This document shows, piece after piece, positions 26,769-35,274 of a stretch of DNA of 64,000 bases. The stretch's first letter is position 1. Each line of letters opens with the position of its first letter. The translations under genes were made by a program, and so were the position numbers. Origin of the DNA: Pseudomonas sp. TH15 (GTDB lineage: Bacteria > Pseudomonadota > Gammaproteobacteria > Pseudomonadales > Pseudomonadaceae); NCBI RefSeq assembly GCF_016651105.1, contig NZ_JAEKEL010000001.1, positions 5,198,001 through 5,262,000 of the forward strand, given 5' to 3'. The notes under the pieces are model-generated. The model was not told the DNA's origin and searched no databases. It saw only the letters and a program-made list of their open reading frames with translations.

Positions 26769-26835
26769 TCGCGAGCAAGCTTTGCTCCTACAGGTGGACG
26801 CCGCTGATCCCTGTAGGAGCAAAGCTTGCTCGCGA
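26769..26835. repeat. REPIN, family A (variant)
   Basis: Perfect 25-base inverted arms (tcgcgagcaagctttgctcc.. and complement) between the two convergent SNF2 genes. Confidence 0.9.
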
Positions 26836-26870
26836 ATGGCTCACCTCGGTCTAACGGTTAAAACCCAGGC

Positions 26871-29800
26871 TCAACCCTTGGAAACAGGCAGCGGGGCGAA
26901 CAGCGCCTCAATATCACTCTGCTCAAGCTTCAACCCACCCGTCGCTCCACCTTCGAGCACCGCTTCGGCCAGGATGGCTTTTTCCTGTTGCAGTGCCTGT
27001 ATTTTTTCTTCAACCGTGCCCCGGGCAATCAGCTTGTAGACAAACACAGGCTTGTTTTGCCCAATCCGGTAGGCACGGTCGGTGGCCTGATTTTCGACCG
27101 CTGGGTTCCACCAAGGATCGAAATGAATAACCGTATCCGCCGCCGTCAGGTTCAGACCTGTGCCGCCGGCCTTCAAACTGATCAGAAACAGCGGCACTTT
27201 ACCGCCCTGGAAGTCCTTGACCGGCGTGCGCCGATCCGTCGTTTCACCGGTCAACAATGAGTAGGCGAGGCCACGCTGCTGCAATTCCTCTTCAATCAAG
27301 GCCAGCATTGACGTGAACTGCGAAAACAGCAAAATCTTGCGACCTTCGCTGAGCAGTTCTTCCAGCATTTCCATCAAACTGACCAGCTTTCCACTGCCTG
27401 CACGAAGTGCCTTTGCCGTGAGCGGCGTTTTGATCAAGCGCAGATCGCAGCAGACCTGACGGAGCTTGAGTAGCGCATCAAGGATAATGATTTGACTGCG
27501 CCCCACGCCACTTCGGGCAATTTCGTCGCGCACCTTTTTGTCCATCGCCACGCGTACGGTTTCATACACATCCCGCTGCCCATCGCTGAGATCAACCCAA
27601 TGCACGATCTCGGTTTTCGGCGGCAATTCGGTAGCCACCTGATCTTTCTTGCGACGTAGCAGGAAGGGCTTAATTCGGGCCGTCAGATGCTGCATCCGCT
27701 CACTGTTGCCGTGCTTCTCGATCGGCGTGCGGTAGTCGCGATTGAAGGTTTTGCTGTCGCCAAGCCAACCGGGCAACAAAAAGTGAAACTGGGACCACAG
27801 CTCGCCGAGGTGGTTTTCCAATGGTGTGCCGGACAGACACAGTCGCTGGCCAGCCTGTAGATCACGGGCAGCCTGCGCAGCTTTGCTTATCGGGTTCTTG
27901 ATGTTCTGCGCCTCATCGAGAATCAGCACACTCCAGTCCTGTGGCTGCAATACTTCCAGATCCCGCGGCAGCAACGCGTAGGTGGTCAACACCAAATCGT
28001 ATTCGGCAAGACCGGCAAAGTCTTTTTGCCGCGCCGAGCCATGCAGTGCCAAAACCTTCAGTTGCGGGGTAAAGCGTGCAGCCTCGTCGATCCAATTGGG
28101 GATCAGGCTGGTGGGCATCACGACCAGTGCTGGACGATCAAGCCGTCCAGCCTGTTTTTCCGTCAACAAATGCGCCAGGGTTTGCAGGGTTTTCCCCAGT
28201 CCCATGTCGTCGCCGAGGATGCCGCCGACTCCTAGCTCGCGAAGGGTTTGCATCCAGTTCAGCCCTTCCAGCTGATACGGTCGCAGTGTCGCCTTGAGAC
28301 CCTCGGGAGCCGGAACATGAACATGCGTCGACTCACGCAATCGCTGCGCAAAACTGCGCAGTCGCTCGCCGCCCTGCCAAACCAGCGGCACGCCTTCCAA
28401 CACACTCAACCGCGCGGCGTCTGGAGCACTCAAACGCAGTGAATCGCCCAGGTGCACACCCAGATACAACTCGCCAAGGGTGGCCATCAGCGGCTTGATC
28501 CGACCATAGGGTAGCGCGACTTTGCCACTGATTTTATTGCTATAACGACCAGCGCCCAACTCCACCAACAGCAGTTCATCATCGCCGCGCTGAGCGAGTT
28601 TCGCTGGATCGAGAAGCAGCGGCTGAGTGCGTAATAGATGCAGCAAGATCGGCAACAGGCTGTGACGTTCACCGTTAACGACGATGCCCAGTTGCAGATC
28701 AAACCACTGATGCCCCGACTCTTCCTCAACGTCTGCATACCACTGCTCTACAGGCTGCACGTTGAAGTGAAAGCCAGGCCTGACGTCAACCTGCCACCCT
28801 GCCTCGCGCAGCACGGGAATCCCGTTCTGCGCAAATGCGAGCCAAGCTGAATCATCGGACAAATTAAACCGCTCACCCGGATGATTAACGCCACTTTTAC
28901 GCGCTGACTTCTTCAAACCGTGTTTCTGCAGTTGCTGACGCAATGCTTTTTCGGCGGCAGGCTGACGTTGAATACGCAGGGTTTCAACGCCCGAAAGGAT
29001 CAACACTTCCGGGTTGCGGTCTTCGGCAGGATGCCCGTCATAGGTGAACAGTAATGCCGCACGGTGTTCCGCTGGGTAACGCCAGGGCTTGGTGCTTTCG
29101 ATACTGACAAGTGTCAGATGAGCCTTGGGCAACACATCGTCGATGATTCGTTCCGACAGCTTGTGTGGTGGGGCCACTTGAGTTGCCGCACTCATCCGAT
29201 GACTGAACTGCATTGCCTGACGGGCGGGAATTTCCGGTGCCAACGCCAGATGACAGGCAAGTTTCTCATCGAGTTCATTAAACAGTGGGCCGATTTGTTG
29301 CCGCTCGCGATCCAGATAATGAAGCGGCTCGAGCGCAAGCACGGTTTCTGCCGACGCCTCATCGCTGCTCCACTGCGGGCGAAAACTGCCATTGGCTTGC
29401 TCGGCCCAGGCGAACTGCGCGCTTCTTCTTGGGCCCGCATTCAGCGGCTGCAACGCTTCAAAATCCAGAAACAGTCGCGACGTTCGCAACAGCATTTCGA
29501 GCAACTCGGCGCCACTGCTGCCGTCTAGCGGATAGCCGCTGTAATACGCATGATGGGAGTGCATGGCCACCAGCAACCGCGCAATCCGCAAATCGAGCTC
29601 GGTCAGATAACCGGGCTGACGCATTAACAGGTCTGATAGCGAAAACAACGGTTTAACGTCGCGCAGTTCGCCACTCTTGAGTTGGTAGACCTTGAAAATT
29701 TCTACCAGCCATTTGCCTGTAACCGGCGTTGCCTTGAGCTTGTAAAAAAGCCGGGTACTGGCCGCTTGCGGGGTTTCTTCAGCAGGCTGGGTCGCCACAG

Positions 29801-30164
29801 GAATACTGGAGAGCCAGTGCTCCAGTGATCGACTGAGTTGAACCGGGGCATCACTTTCAGGCGTTTTGTCGGCGCGAGCCTGCAAGTGAAAGAGTACCGC
29901 CGCACTGTGCTTGCAGTTGATCTCGACCGGGCAGGAGCAAAAGCAACGCAGACCGAATTGCTCGCGATGATCTTTAACCAGATAGATGACCTGTTGATAA
30001 ACGTAATTTTCAGATCCGGCGCAGGCCGCCTCTATCATTTCGTCATCGACTGACTGAATTTCTATCCGATCCTCAACGGCGTAATCGCGAGCCTTGGCCA
30101 GAGCATTTCGGCTGAATGCCTCAGTCCACGGCAGCGAGTGAAGCTGTTCGATGATGATCGTCAT
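26871..30164 (-). CDS. SWIM-type SNF2-family helicase, long paralog
   Basis: 1097-aa relative of the protein at 24049-26742, convergent with it. It has an N-terminal SWIM finger (CFCSCPVEINCKHSAAVLF, near residue 75), a long middle region with several blocks shared with the paralog (QWFDLQLGIVVNGERHSLLPILLHLL), and a SNF2 motor with GDDMGLGKTLQTLAHLL, LDEAQNIKNP and ATDRAYRIGQ. The extra length lies between the finger and the motor. It starts 16 bases after mtnP, so it probably ends the nagZ-mtnP transcript. Role in RNA-polymerase recycling or DNA repair is possible but unproven. Confidence 0.9.
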   Translation of the reverse strand: MTIIIEQLHSLPWTEAFSRNALAKARDYAVEDRIEIQSVDDEMIEAACAGSENYVYQQVIYLVKDHREQFGLRCFCSCPVEINCKHSAAVLFHLQARADKTPESDAPVQLSRSLEHWLSSIPVATQPAEETPQAASTRLFYKLKATPVTGKWLVEIFKVYQLKSGELRDVKPLFSLSDLLMRQPGYLTELDLRIARLLVAMHSHHAYYSGYPLDGSSGAELLEMLLRTSRLFLDFEALQPLNAGPRRSAQFAWAEQANGSFRPQWSSDEASAETVLALEPLHYLDRERQQIGPLFNELDEKLACHLALAPEIPARQAMQFSHRMSAATQVAPPHKLSERIIDDVLPKAHLTLVSIESTKPWRYPAEHRAALLFTYDGHPAEDRNPEVLILSGVETLRIQRQPAAEKALRQQLQKHGLKKSARKSGVNHPGERFNLSDDSAWLAFAQNGIPVLREAGWQVDVRPGFHFNVQPVEQWYADVEEESGHQWFDLQLGIVVNGERHSLLPILLHLLRTQPLLLDPAKLAQRGDDELLLVELGAGRYSNKISGKVALPYGRIKPLMATLGELYLGVHLGDSLRLSAPDAARLSVLEGVPLVWQGGERLRSFAQRLRESTHVHVPAPEGLKATLRPYQLEGLNWMQTLRELGVGGILGDDMGLGKTLQTLAHLLTEKQAGRLDRPALVVMPTSLIPNWIDEAARFTPQLKVLALHGSARQKDFAGLAEYDLVLTTYALLPRDLEVLQPQDWSVLILDEAQNIKNPISKAAQAARDLQAGQRLCLSGTPLENHLGELWSQFHFLLPGWLGDSKTFNRDYRTPIEKHGNSERMQHLTARIKPFLLRRKKDQVATELPPKTEIVHWVDLSDGQRDVYETVRVAMDKKVRDEIARSGVGRSQIIILDALLKLRQVCCDLRLIKTPLTAKALRAGSGKLVSLMEMLEELLSEGRKILLFSQFTSMLALIEEELQQRGLAYSLLTGETTDRRTPVKDFQGGKVPLFLISLKAGGTGLNLTAADTVIHFDPWWNPAVENQATDRAYRIGQNKPVFVYKLIARGTVEEKIQALQQEKAILAEAVLEGGATGGLKLEQSDIEALFAPLPVSKG

Positions 30165-30180
30165 GAGGTTTATCTGTCCT

Positions 30181-30918
30181 TCAACCCGCCAGCACCCGCG
30201 CCAACGTCGACTTCACCTTGCCCATCCCGTCATGCAGCGCCTGCTCGATCTCGGCCATGGTGATCACTTCCGTGGTCTTGCCCGCTGCCGGGTTCACTAC
30301 CAGCGACAAACAGGCGTAGTCCAGTTCCAGTTCGCGAGCCAGCACCGCTTCCGGCATACCGGTCATGCCGACGATGTCGCAACCATCACGCTCCAGACGC
30401 ACGATCTCCGCCACAGTCTCCAGGCGCGGGCCTTGCGTGCAGGCGTAAACGCCCTGATCGCTGAACTCACAACCTTCAGCGGCCAGCGCTGCAATCAATT
30501 GCTGACGCAGCGGTTCGCTGTAGGGGAAGCTGAAATCGATGTGCGTGACGTGTTCAAGGTCATCGGCGAAATAAGTGTGTTCGCGACCGCTGGTGTAATC
30601 GATCAGTTGATGGGGCACGCAAAAATGTCCGGTGCCCATCGCGGCATGAATCCCACCCACGGCGTTGACCGCGAGAATCGCTTCGGCACCGGCCTGCTTC
30701 AGCGCCCAAAGGTTGGCGCGGTAGTTCACCTGATGCGGAGGGAAACGATGCGGGTGACCGTGGCGCGCAAGGAACAGCACTTCCTTGCCGGCGTACTCAC
30801 CGATCTGCACCTCGGCCGAAGGTGGGCCGTAGGGCGTGTCTACTGCAAGTGACTGACGAATGCTCAGACCTTCGAGTTGAGTCAGGCCGGTACCGCCGAT
30901 AATCGCGTAAATCGTCAT
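30181..30918 (-). CDS. mtnP: S-methyl-5'-thioinosine phosphorylase
   Basis: 245-aa member of the PNP/MTAP phosphorylase family. The opening IYAIIGGTGLTQLEGL gives the phosphate-binding glycine loop, and CDIVGMTGMPEAVLARELELDYACLSLVVNPAAG the purine site. In Pseudomonas this protein cleaves methylthioinosine, made by deamination of methylthioadenosine, in polyamine by-product salvage; the assignment over ordinary MTAP rests on genus context. AAGGA precedes the ATG by ten bases. It is 12 bases after nagZ. Confidence 0.9.
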   Translation of the reverse strand: MTIYAIIGGTGLTQLEGLSIRQSLAVDTPYGPPSAEVQIGEYAGKEVLFLARHGHPHRFPPHQVNYRANLWALKQAGAEAILAVNAVGGIHAAMGTGHFCVPHQLIDYTSGREHTYFADDLEHVTHIDFSFPYSEPLRQQLIAALAAEGCEFSDQGVYACTQGPRLETVAEIVRLERDGCDIVGMTGMPEAVLARELELDYACLSLVVNPAAGKTTEVITMAEIEQALHDGMGKVKSTLARVLAG

Positions 30919-30930
30919 AACGAAACGTCC

Positions 30931-31941
30931 TTAATCAATCAGTTGAGCTTCTTTGAGCGCGCCGACAGCGGTCAGCCAGCGCGGATCTTGGCGGTATTCA
31001 GTGCCAGCGAAGGACTGCCCGCGCATCCGCGCGATACGCGCCGACGGCTTGACCTTCATCCGCTGGACGGCGCTCAGGGCCAATTCCGCAGCTGCGCGGT
31101 CGTTGCACACCAAGCCCATGTCACAACCAGCGGTCAGCGCGGCTTCGATACGGCTGGCAGCATCGCCGACTACATGGGCACCGGCCATGGAAAGATCGTC
31201 ACTAAAGATGACACCATCGAACTGCAACTCGCCACGCAGGATGTCCTGCAACCAGCGCCGGGAGAAACCGGCGGGCTGGGAATCGACTTGTGGATAAATA
31301 ACGTGTGCCGGCATGACAGCGGCCAGTTGTTTGCTCAGTCGAGCGAACGGCACCAAGTCTTTAGCGCGGATCTCGTCGAGGCTGCGCTCGTCGTTGGGAA
31401 TGGCGACGTGAGAATCCGCCTCAGCCCAACCGTGACCCGGAAAATGCTTACCAGTGGCCGCCATACCAGCACTGTTCATGCCGCGGATGAAGGCGCCGGC
31501 GAGCAGCGCTGCACGCTCGGGATCGCCTTCGAACGAGCGGGTGCCGACTACAGCGCTGCGCTGGTAATCAAGGTCCAGCACCGGGGCGAAGCTCAGGTCG
31601 AGGCCGACGGCGAGGACTTCGGTCGCCATGATCCAGCCACACTGTTCGGCCAGGTATTCAGCATTTGGATTGTCGGCAATGGCGCGCATGGCCGGCAGCC
31701 GCACAAAGCCCTGGCGCAGACGCTGGACCCGACCGCCCTCCTGGTCCACTGCCAGCAGTAGATCAGGACGAATAGCGCGGATTGCGGCGCTCAGCTCGCG
31801 CACCTGTCGCGGGTGCTCGATGTTGCGGGCGAAAATGATCAGGCCGCCCACTTCAGGCTGACGCAACAATTGGCGATCTTCGGCCGTCAGCCAGGTACCG
31901 GCGACGTCCACCATCAACGAGCCTTGCAGGCCAGCAGTCAT
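30931..31941 (-). CDS. nagZ: beta-N-acetylhexosaminidase NagZ
   Basis: 336-aa cytosolic glycoside hydrolase family 3 enzyme that removes GlcNAc from anhydro-muropeptides in peptidoglycan recycling, and so feeds the AmpR/AmpC signal. The diagnostic catalytic segment KHFPGHGWAEADSHVAIPND is present near residue 170, as are AVDQEGGRVQRLR and VIFSDDLSMAGA with the nucleophile Asp. There is no signal peptide. AAGGAATCTCT precedes the start. It leads a run nagZ-mtnP-SNF2 helicase. Confidence 0.95.
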   Translation of the reverse strand: MTAGLQGSLMVDVAGTWLTAEDRQLLRQPEVGGLIIFARNIEHPRQVRELSAAIRAIRPDLLLAVDQEGGRVQRLRQGFVRLPAMRAIADNPNAEYLAEQCGWIMATEVLAVGLDLSFAPVLDLDYQRSAVVGTRSFEGDPERAALLAGAFIRGMNSAGMAATGKHFPGHGWAEADSHVAIPNDERSLDEIRAKDLVPFARLSKQLAAVMPAHVIYPQVDSQPAGFSRRWLQDILRGELQFDGVIFSDDLSMAGAHVVGDAASRIEAALTAGCDMGLVCNDRAAAELALSAVQRMKVKPSARIARMRGQSFAGTEYRQDPRWLTAVGALKEAQLID

Positions 31942-31952
31942 AGAGATTCCTT

Positions 31953-32042
31953 GAAAACGAAAAACCCGCCTCGCACGGACTCGCCGCCATGGGCTGTGCC
32001 CGGCAGGTCGGCGATATCAATGGGAAGCGGGTTCAAAACGAG
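31953..32042 (-). terminator. probable terminator of psrA
   Basis: On the minus strand AACCCGC and GCGGGTT frame a 60-base GC-rich, foldable loop, and the second arm is followed by TTTTCGTTTTC, just before nagZ. The long loop makes it less certain than the other terminators. Confidence 0.5.
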
Positions 32043-32099
32043 AGTCGGCATGGGCGGCTAGCTTAGCGGATGTCAGCTGCCGCGCCCACCCGTGTACGG

Positions 32100-32807
32100 T
32101 TAAACCTTGGCGGCAGCCGGGACCGATTTACTGCGCGGACGCAACTGCGCGGTGGCCATGGCCGTATCGGTGACGCCGGTTTCGGCACGCATGCCGGCGG
32201 CCAGGAACGGCACCATCAGGCGCATCACCTGCTCGATGGAGGTGTTGACGCCGAAATCGGTCTCGGCAATGGCGCGCAAGGCCTTGATCCCCGACATGCT
32301 GAACGCTGCAGCGCCGAGCATGAAGTGCACGCGCCAGAACAGTTCGATCGGCGGGATACGCGGCGCAGCTTCGTTGACCAGCATCATGTAACGACGGAAC
32401 ACTTTGCCGTACATATCTTCCAGATAACGACGCAAGTGGCCTTGGCTCTGACTGAAAGCCAGACCCAGCAAACGCATGAAGATAGAGAGGTCATTGCCGC
32501 TGCGCGGCTGCACCACCAGGGCTTGCTCGACGAGGATTTCCAGCAGCTCTTCAAGCGTCGGCTTGTTTTCCGGCTTGGCCTGACGCCGCTCCAGCTCCTT
32601 ATCGAGGCTGATGCAGAACGGCCCGAGAAAGCGCGAGAAAACCGCTTGAATCAGCGCCTTTTTGGAGCCGAAATGATAGTTCACCGCCGCCAGATTGACC
32701 CCGGCCTTGCTGGTGATCAAACGCAACGAGGTTTCGGCGAAACCTTTTTCCGCGAACAACTGCTCGGCAGCATCGAGAATGCGTTCAACGGTTTCCGACT
32801 GGGCCAT
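32100..32807 (-). CDS. psrA: TetR-family regulator PsrA
   Basis: 235-aa TetR-family regulator. The helix-turn-helix covers about residues 5-55 (ETVERILDAAEQLFAEKGF, then ASKAGVNLAAVNYHFGSK-type recognition helix). In Pseudomonas PsrA responds to long-chain fatty acids, represses itself and beta-oxidation genes, and activates rpoS. ATG 32807 (MAQSETVERIL) gives the known N-terminus; an upstream in-frame start at 32825 would begin inside the operator. Two palindromes matching the published PsrA half-site pattern lie just upstream. Confidence 0.94.
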   Translation of the reverse strand: MAQSETVERILDAAEQLFAEKGFAETSLRLITSKAGVNLAAVNYHFGSKKALIQAVFSRFLGPFCISLDKELERRQAKPENKPTLEELLEILVEQALVVQPRSGNDLSIFMRLLGLAFSQSQGHLRRYLEDMYGKVFRRYMMLVNEAAPRIPPIELFWRVHFMLGAAAFSMSGIKALRAIAETDFGVNTSIEQVMRLMVPFLAAGMRAETGVTDTAMATAQLRPRSKSVPAAAKV

Positions 32808-32822
32808 GACTACTCCGCCTGA

Positions 32823-32849
32823 CAAACACTTGTTTGAAACATACGTTTC
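32823..32849. promoter_or_regulatory. tandem PsrA operators upstream of psrA
   Basis: CAAAC-ACTT-GTTTG (32823-32836) runs directly into GAAAC-ATAC-GTTTC (32836-32849), sharing one G. Both fit the known (C/G)AAAC N2-4 GTTT(G/C) PsrA site. They lie 16 bases before the psrA start, fitting autorepression. Confidence 0.85.
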
Positions 32850-32991
32850 AGCCTAGGCGTTGTCAAGCCTGGCGGTTCGTTTTGGGAATGGTCGGTCAGC
32901 TATTTAACCATACAACAGCAACGCGTTAATCAGTCGAGGAACAGACCGTCCAGCGGCAGGCAAAAAAAGGGGCATTGCCAAGCGCAGTTCA

Positions 32992-33026
32992 CTGTATATA
33001 ATCCCAGTCACTGTATAAAAAGACAG
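32992..33026 (+). promoter_or_regulatory. two SOS (LexA) boxes upstream of lexA
   Basis: CTGTATATAATCCCAG (32992-33007) and CTGTATAAAAAGACAG (33011-33026) both fit CTG-N10-CAG with the AT-rich core of a LexA site, and they lie 10 bases before the lexA ATG. Tandem boxes predict autorepression. Confidence 0.93.
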
Positions 33027-33036
33027 AGCGATCACT

Positions 33037-33645
33037 ATGATAAAACTGACGCCACGCCAAGCAGAGATTCTGGCCTTCATCAAACGTTGCCTCGACGACA
33101 ACGGCTACCCACCAACCCGCGCGGAAATCGCGCAGGAACTCGGGTTCAAATCGCCAAACGCGGCTGAAGAGCACCTCAAGGCGCTAGCCCGCAAGGGCGC
33201 GATCGAGATGACCCCGGGCGCCTCCCGTGGCATCCGCATCCCCGGCTTCGAAGCCAAGGCCGACGAATCCACTCTGCCGATCATTGGCCGTGTGGCTGCC
33301 GGTGCGCCCATTCTGGCCCAGCAACACATCGAAGAGTCCTGCAACATCAACCCGACCTTCTTCCATCCGCGTGCCGACTATCTGCTGCGGGTTCATGGCA
33401 TGAGCATGAAGGATGTGGGCATCTTCGACGGCGACCTGCTGGCCGTTCACACCACCCGTGAAGCCCGCAATGGCCAGATCGTGGTAGCGCGGATCGGCGA
33501 TGAAGTGACCGTCAAGCGCTTCAAGCGCGATGGCAGCAAGGTTTGGCTGATAGCCGAAAATCCCGAGTTCGCCCCCATCGAAGTCAACCTGAAAGATCAG
33601 GAACTGGTGATCGAAGGCTTGAGTGTCGGCGTGATTCGCCGCTAA
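33037..33645 (+). CDS. lexA: SOS repressor LexA
   Basis: 202-aa repressor. Winged-helix DNA-binding domain at residues 1-65 (LTPRQAEILAFIK, PPTRAEIAQELGFKSPNAAEEHL). Self-cleavage site A88-G89 (GRVAAGAPILA). Catalytic S123 (VHGMSMKD) and K160 (DEVTVKRFK) dyad intact. It is cleaved when RecA filaments form on single-stranded DNA. Two SOS boxes precede it, and sulA follows ten bases after its stop. Confidence 0.98.
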   Translation: MIKLTPRQAEILAFIKRCLDDNGYPPTRAEIAQELGFKSPNAAEEHLKALARKGAIEMTPGASRGIRIPGFEAKADESTLPIIGRVAAGAPILAQQHIEESCNINPTFFHPRADYLLRVHGMSMKDVGIFDGDLLAVHTTREARNGQIVVARIGDEVTVKRFKRDGSKVWLIAENPEFAPIEVNLKDQELVIEGLSVGVIRR

Positions 33646-33655
33646 AGGAGGCTTT

Positions 33656-34129
33656 ATGCAGTTCCCACACACACCACAGCAAGCCCAACTGCCGTTGTTC
33701 GAGGCGTTCATGGCGCAACCGCTGGCGCCGATCCTGAAGAACGTGGTCGAGTCGCCCTGGAGCGCAGAACCCGAGGTCTTCAGCGAACTGTCACTGCGTG
33801 GTGCAGCAGGGAGCTGCCTGAACCTTCTGGCGCCGATTCTCCGGGAGTTGAGTCAAGACCAGGATGCACGCTGGCTAACCCTGATCGCCCCACCGGCCAG
33901 CCTGACCCAGGCTTGGCTGCGGGACGCCGGCCTGAATCGCGAACGCATCCTGCTACTGCAACCGCGCGGCACCCAGAGCGCTCAACAGTTGACCTGCGAA
34001 GCCTTGCGATTGGGCCGCAGCCACACGGTCGTTAGCTGGCTCAACCCGCTGAACGCCAGTGCACGGCAACAGCTGATCAGCGCCGCCCGCACCGGGGACG
34101 CTCAAAGTCTGAATATTCGATTAGGCTAA
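33656..34129 (+). CDS. sulA: SOS cell division inhibitor SulA
   Basis: 157-aa SulA-type protein that binds FtsZ and blocks division during DNA damage. FSELSLRGAAGSCLNLLAPILREL and RWLTLIAPPASLTQAWLRDAGLNRERILLLQP are the recognisable RecA-like SulA core. AAAGGAGG lies six bases before the start, and the gene is ten bases past lexA without its own SOS box, so it depends on the lexA promoter. It ends in IRLG and is convergent with the gene at 34223. Confidence 0.93.
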   Translation: MQFPHTPQQAQLPLFEAFMAQPLAPILKNVVESPWSAEPEVFSELSLRGAAGSCLNLLAPILRELSQDQDARWLTLIAPPASLTQAWLRDAGLNRERILLLQPRGTQSAQQLTCEALRLGRSHTVVSWLNPLNASARQQLISAARTGDAQSLNIRLG

Positions 34130-34161
34130 CTGACAAATAATGCGCGCCTTGAACAGCGCCG

Positions 34162-34185
34162 GGCTTCTCCAAGGATAGAGAAGCC
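34162..34185. terminator. hairpin between sulA and convergent gene
   Basis: 8-bp perfect stem GGCTTCTC / GAGAAGCC with an 8-base loop in the 93-base convergent gap. There is no T tract on either side, so it may not act as an intrinsic terminator. Confidence 0.4.
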
Positions 34186-34222
34186 GATCTGTAGCGGTAT
34201 CAGCAGAAACCGACGGGCGGGA

Positions 34223-34456
34223 TCAATGCAGGATCCGCGGCTCTTCATCTTTATTGAATTCGCCTTCAACCAGGCGCCCCGCCATCTGCACACCGACGCT
34301 TAACATCGCTTTGGCGACTTCCACGTGATTGCCTTGCAGGAACGCTTTGGCGTCCTCGGAGAAATCCAAAGTAACCAGAGAACCCTCGTCCTCAGCCCTG
34401 CGCAGCTCGATTCGGCCGTCTGGTAACTCGACAATTTCTAGAAAGGACGTTGGCAT
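34223..34456 (-). CDS. conserved hypothetical protein, 77 aa
   Basis: Small acidic protein beginning MPTSFLEIVELPDGRIELRR, with no signal peptide or membrane segment. Two predicted beta-strands are followed by a helix (VEVAKAMLSVGVQMAGRLVE). ATG 34456 has GGAG upstream; the frame is open further back to 34597, but that part looks non-coding. It lies downstream of the DUF6586 gene on the same strand. Its position between sulA and topA is conserved in Pseudomonas. Function unknown. Confidence 0.75.
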   Translation of the reverse strand: MPTSFLEIVELPDGRIELRRAEDEGSLVTLDFSEDAKAFLQGNHVEVAKAMLSVGVQMAGRLVEGEFNKDEEPRILH

Positions 34457-34608
34457 AAAGGTCTGTTCTCCACGAAAGGCGGGGATTATATAGGCATCGG
34501 CCAAGCTTCGCTCGGGATCTTGACCAGAAGTCATCGCGAAGAAATATCTGTTAGCACTCATTCCAAAACGGACAGCCCAACAGGTCATCCGTCTCATCGA
34601 TCAATCCG

Positions 34609-35133
34609 TTAGCACTCGTTCAACCCTTCACGAAAGCGAATCGCCAACCCCTTCAGGTTCTGACGCCAGCTCTCCAACTCCTCTCGACTCAGCTCTTGAG
34701 GCGCCTCTTCTTCGTCCAGGTTAACCGCCATGATCAGTGGCTGTGTCACGTCACCCTTCGGCTTGTGCGGCACCCGCGGTGGCTGAAACAGTGCGGCATG
34801 GGCTGCCAGCAGCTTGGCCAGCCAGGTTTCCGAATTGTTGGCCAGTTCGACCAGCTCAGCCATTTCCGGAATGGCGATGGCTTCCAGCACTTCGCGAGTC
34901 AGCAACATCTCCGCTCGCGGCGCATTCGCCTGAGGCAAGCGATAGAAACCGGCGATTTCATGGCACAGCCCCAGCAACGCACCATAAAGGTGAAACAGCG
35001 CCGATTCGCGCCCGGCCTGAATCAGCGCCAGGGAGTTCATCGCCCGCCCCTCTTCGACTCTGGCGAGCGCTTCGAGCGACAGGCCGGCGAAATAAATTTT
35101 CTGGTTGGTACGGGTATAGAGTTCGTGGGCCAT
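34609..35133 (-). CDS. DUF6586 family protein
   Basis: 174-aa, mostly helical, cytoplasmic protein starting MAHELYTRTNQKIYFAGLSLE, with an LYGALLGLCHEIAGFYRL segment and an acidic, glutamate-rich C-terminal third (DEEEAPQELSREELESWRQN). ATG 35133 has GGAGG eight bases upstream, so the longer frame from 35148 is rejected. No catalytic motif is visible. It lies between the topA terminator and the 77-aa gene. Function unknown. Confidence 0.8.
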   Translation of the reverse strand: MAHELYTRTNQKIYFAGLSLEALARVEEGRAMNSLALIQAGRESALFHLYGALLGLCHEIAGFYRLPQANAPRAEMLLTREVLEAIAIPEMAELVELANNSETWLAKLLAAHAALFQPPRVPHKPKGDVTQPLIMAVNLDEEEAPQELSREELESWRQNLKGLAIRFREGLNEC

Positions 35134-35213
35134 GACGGCAGCCTCCACAGCGAAATAATTGCTTCACACAGGTCGGACAGTGTCGTGGATCACCCGATCT
35201 GACCGCAAGCCCA

Positions 35214-35262
35214 AAACAAAAGGCCGCATGAAAATCCGAGGATTGTCATGCGGCCTTTTATG
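35214..35262 (-). terminator. terminator of topA
   Basis: 10-bp perfect stem AGGCCGCATG / CATGCGGCCT (35221-35230 / 35247-35256), followed on the minus strand by TTTTGTTTTG, 19 bases after the topA stop. Confidence 0.88.
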
Positions 35263-35274
35263 TACAGCTTCTTT

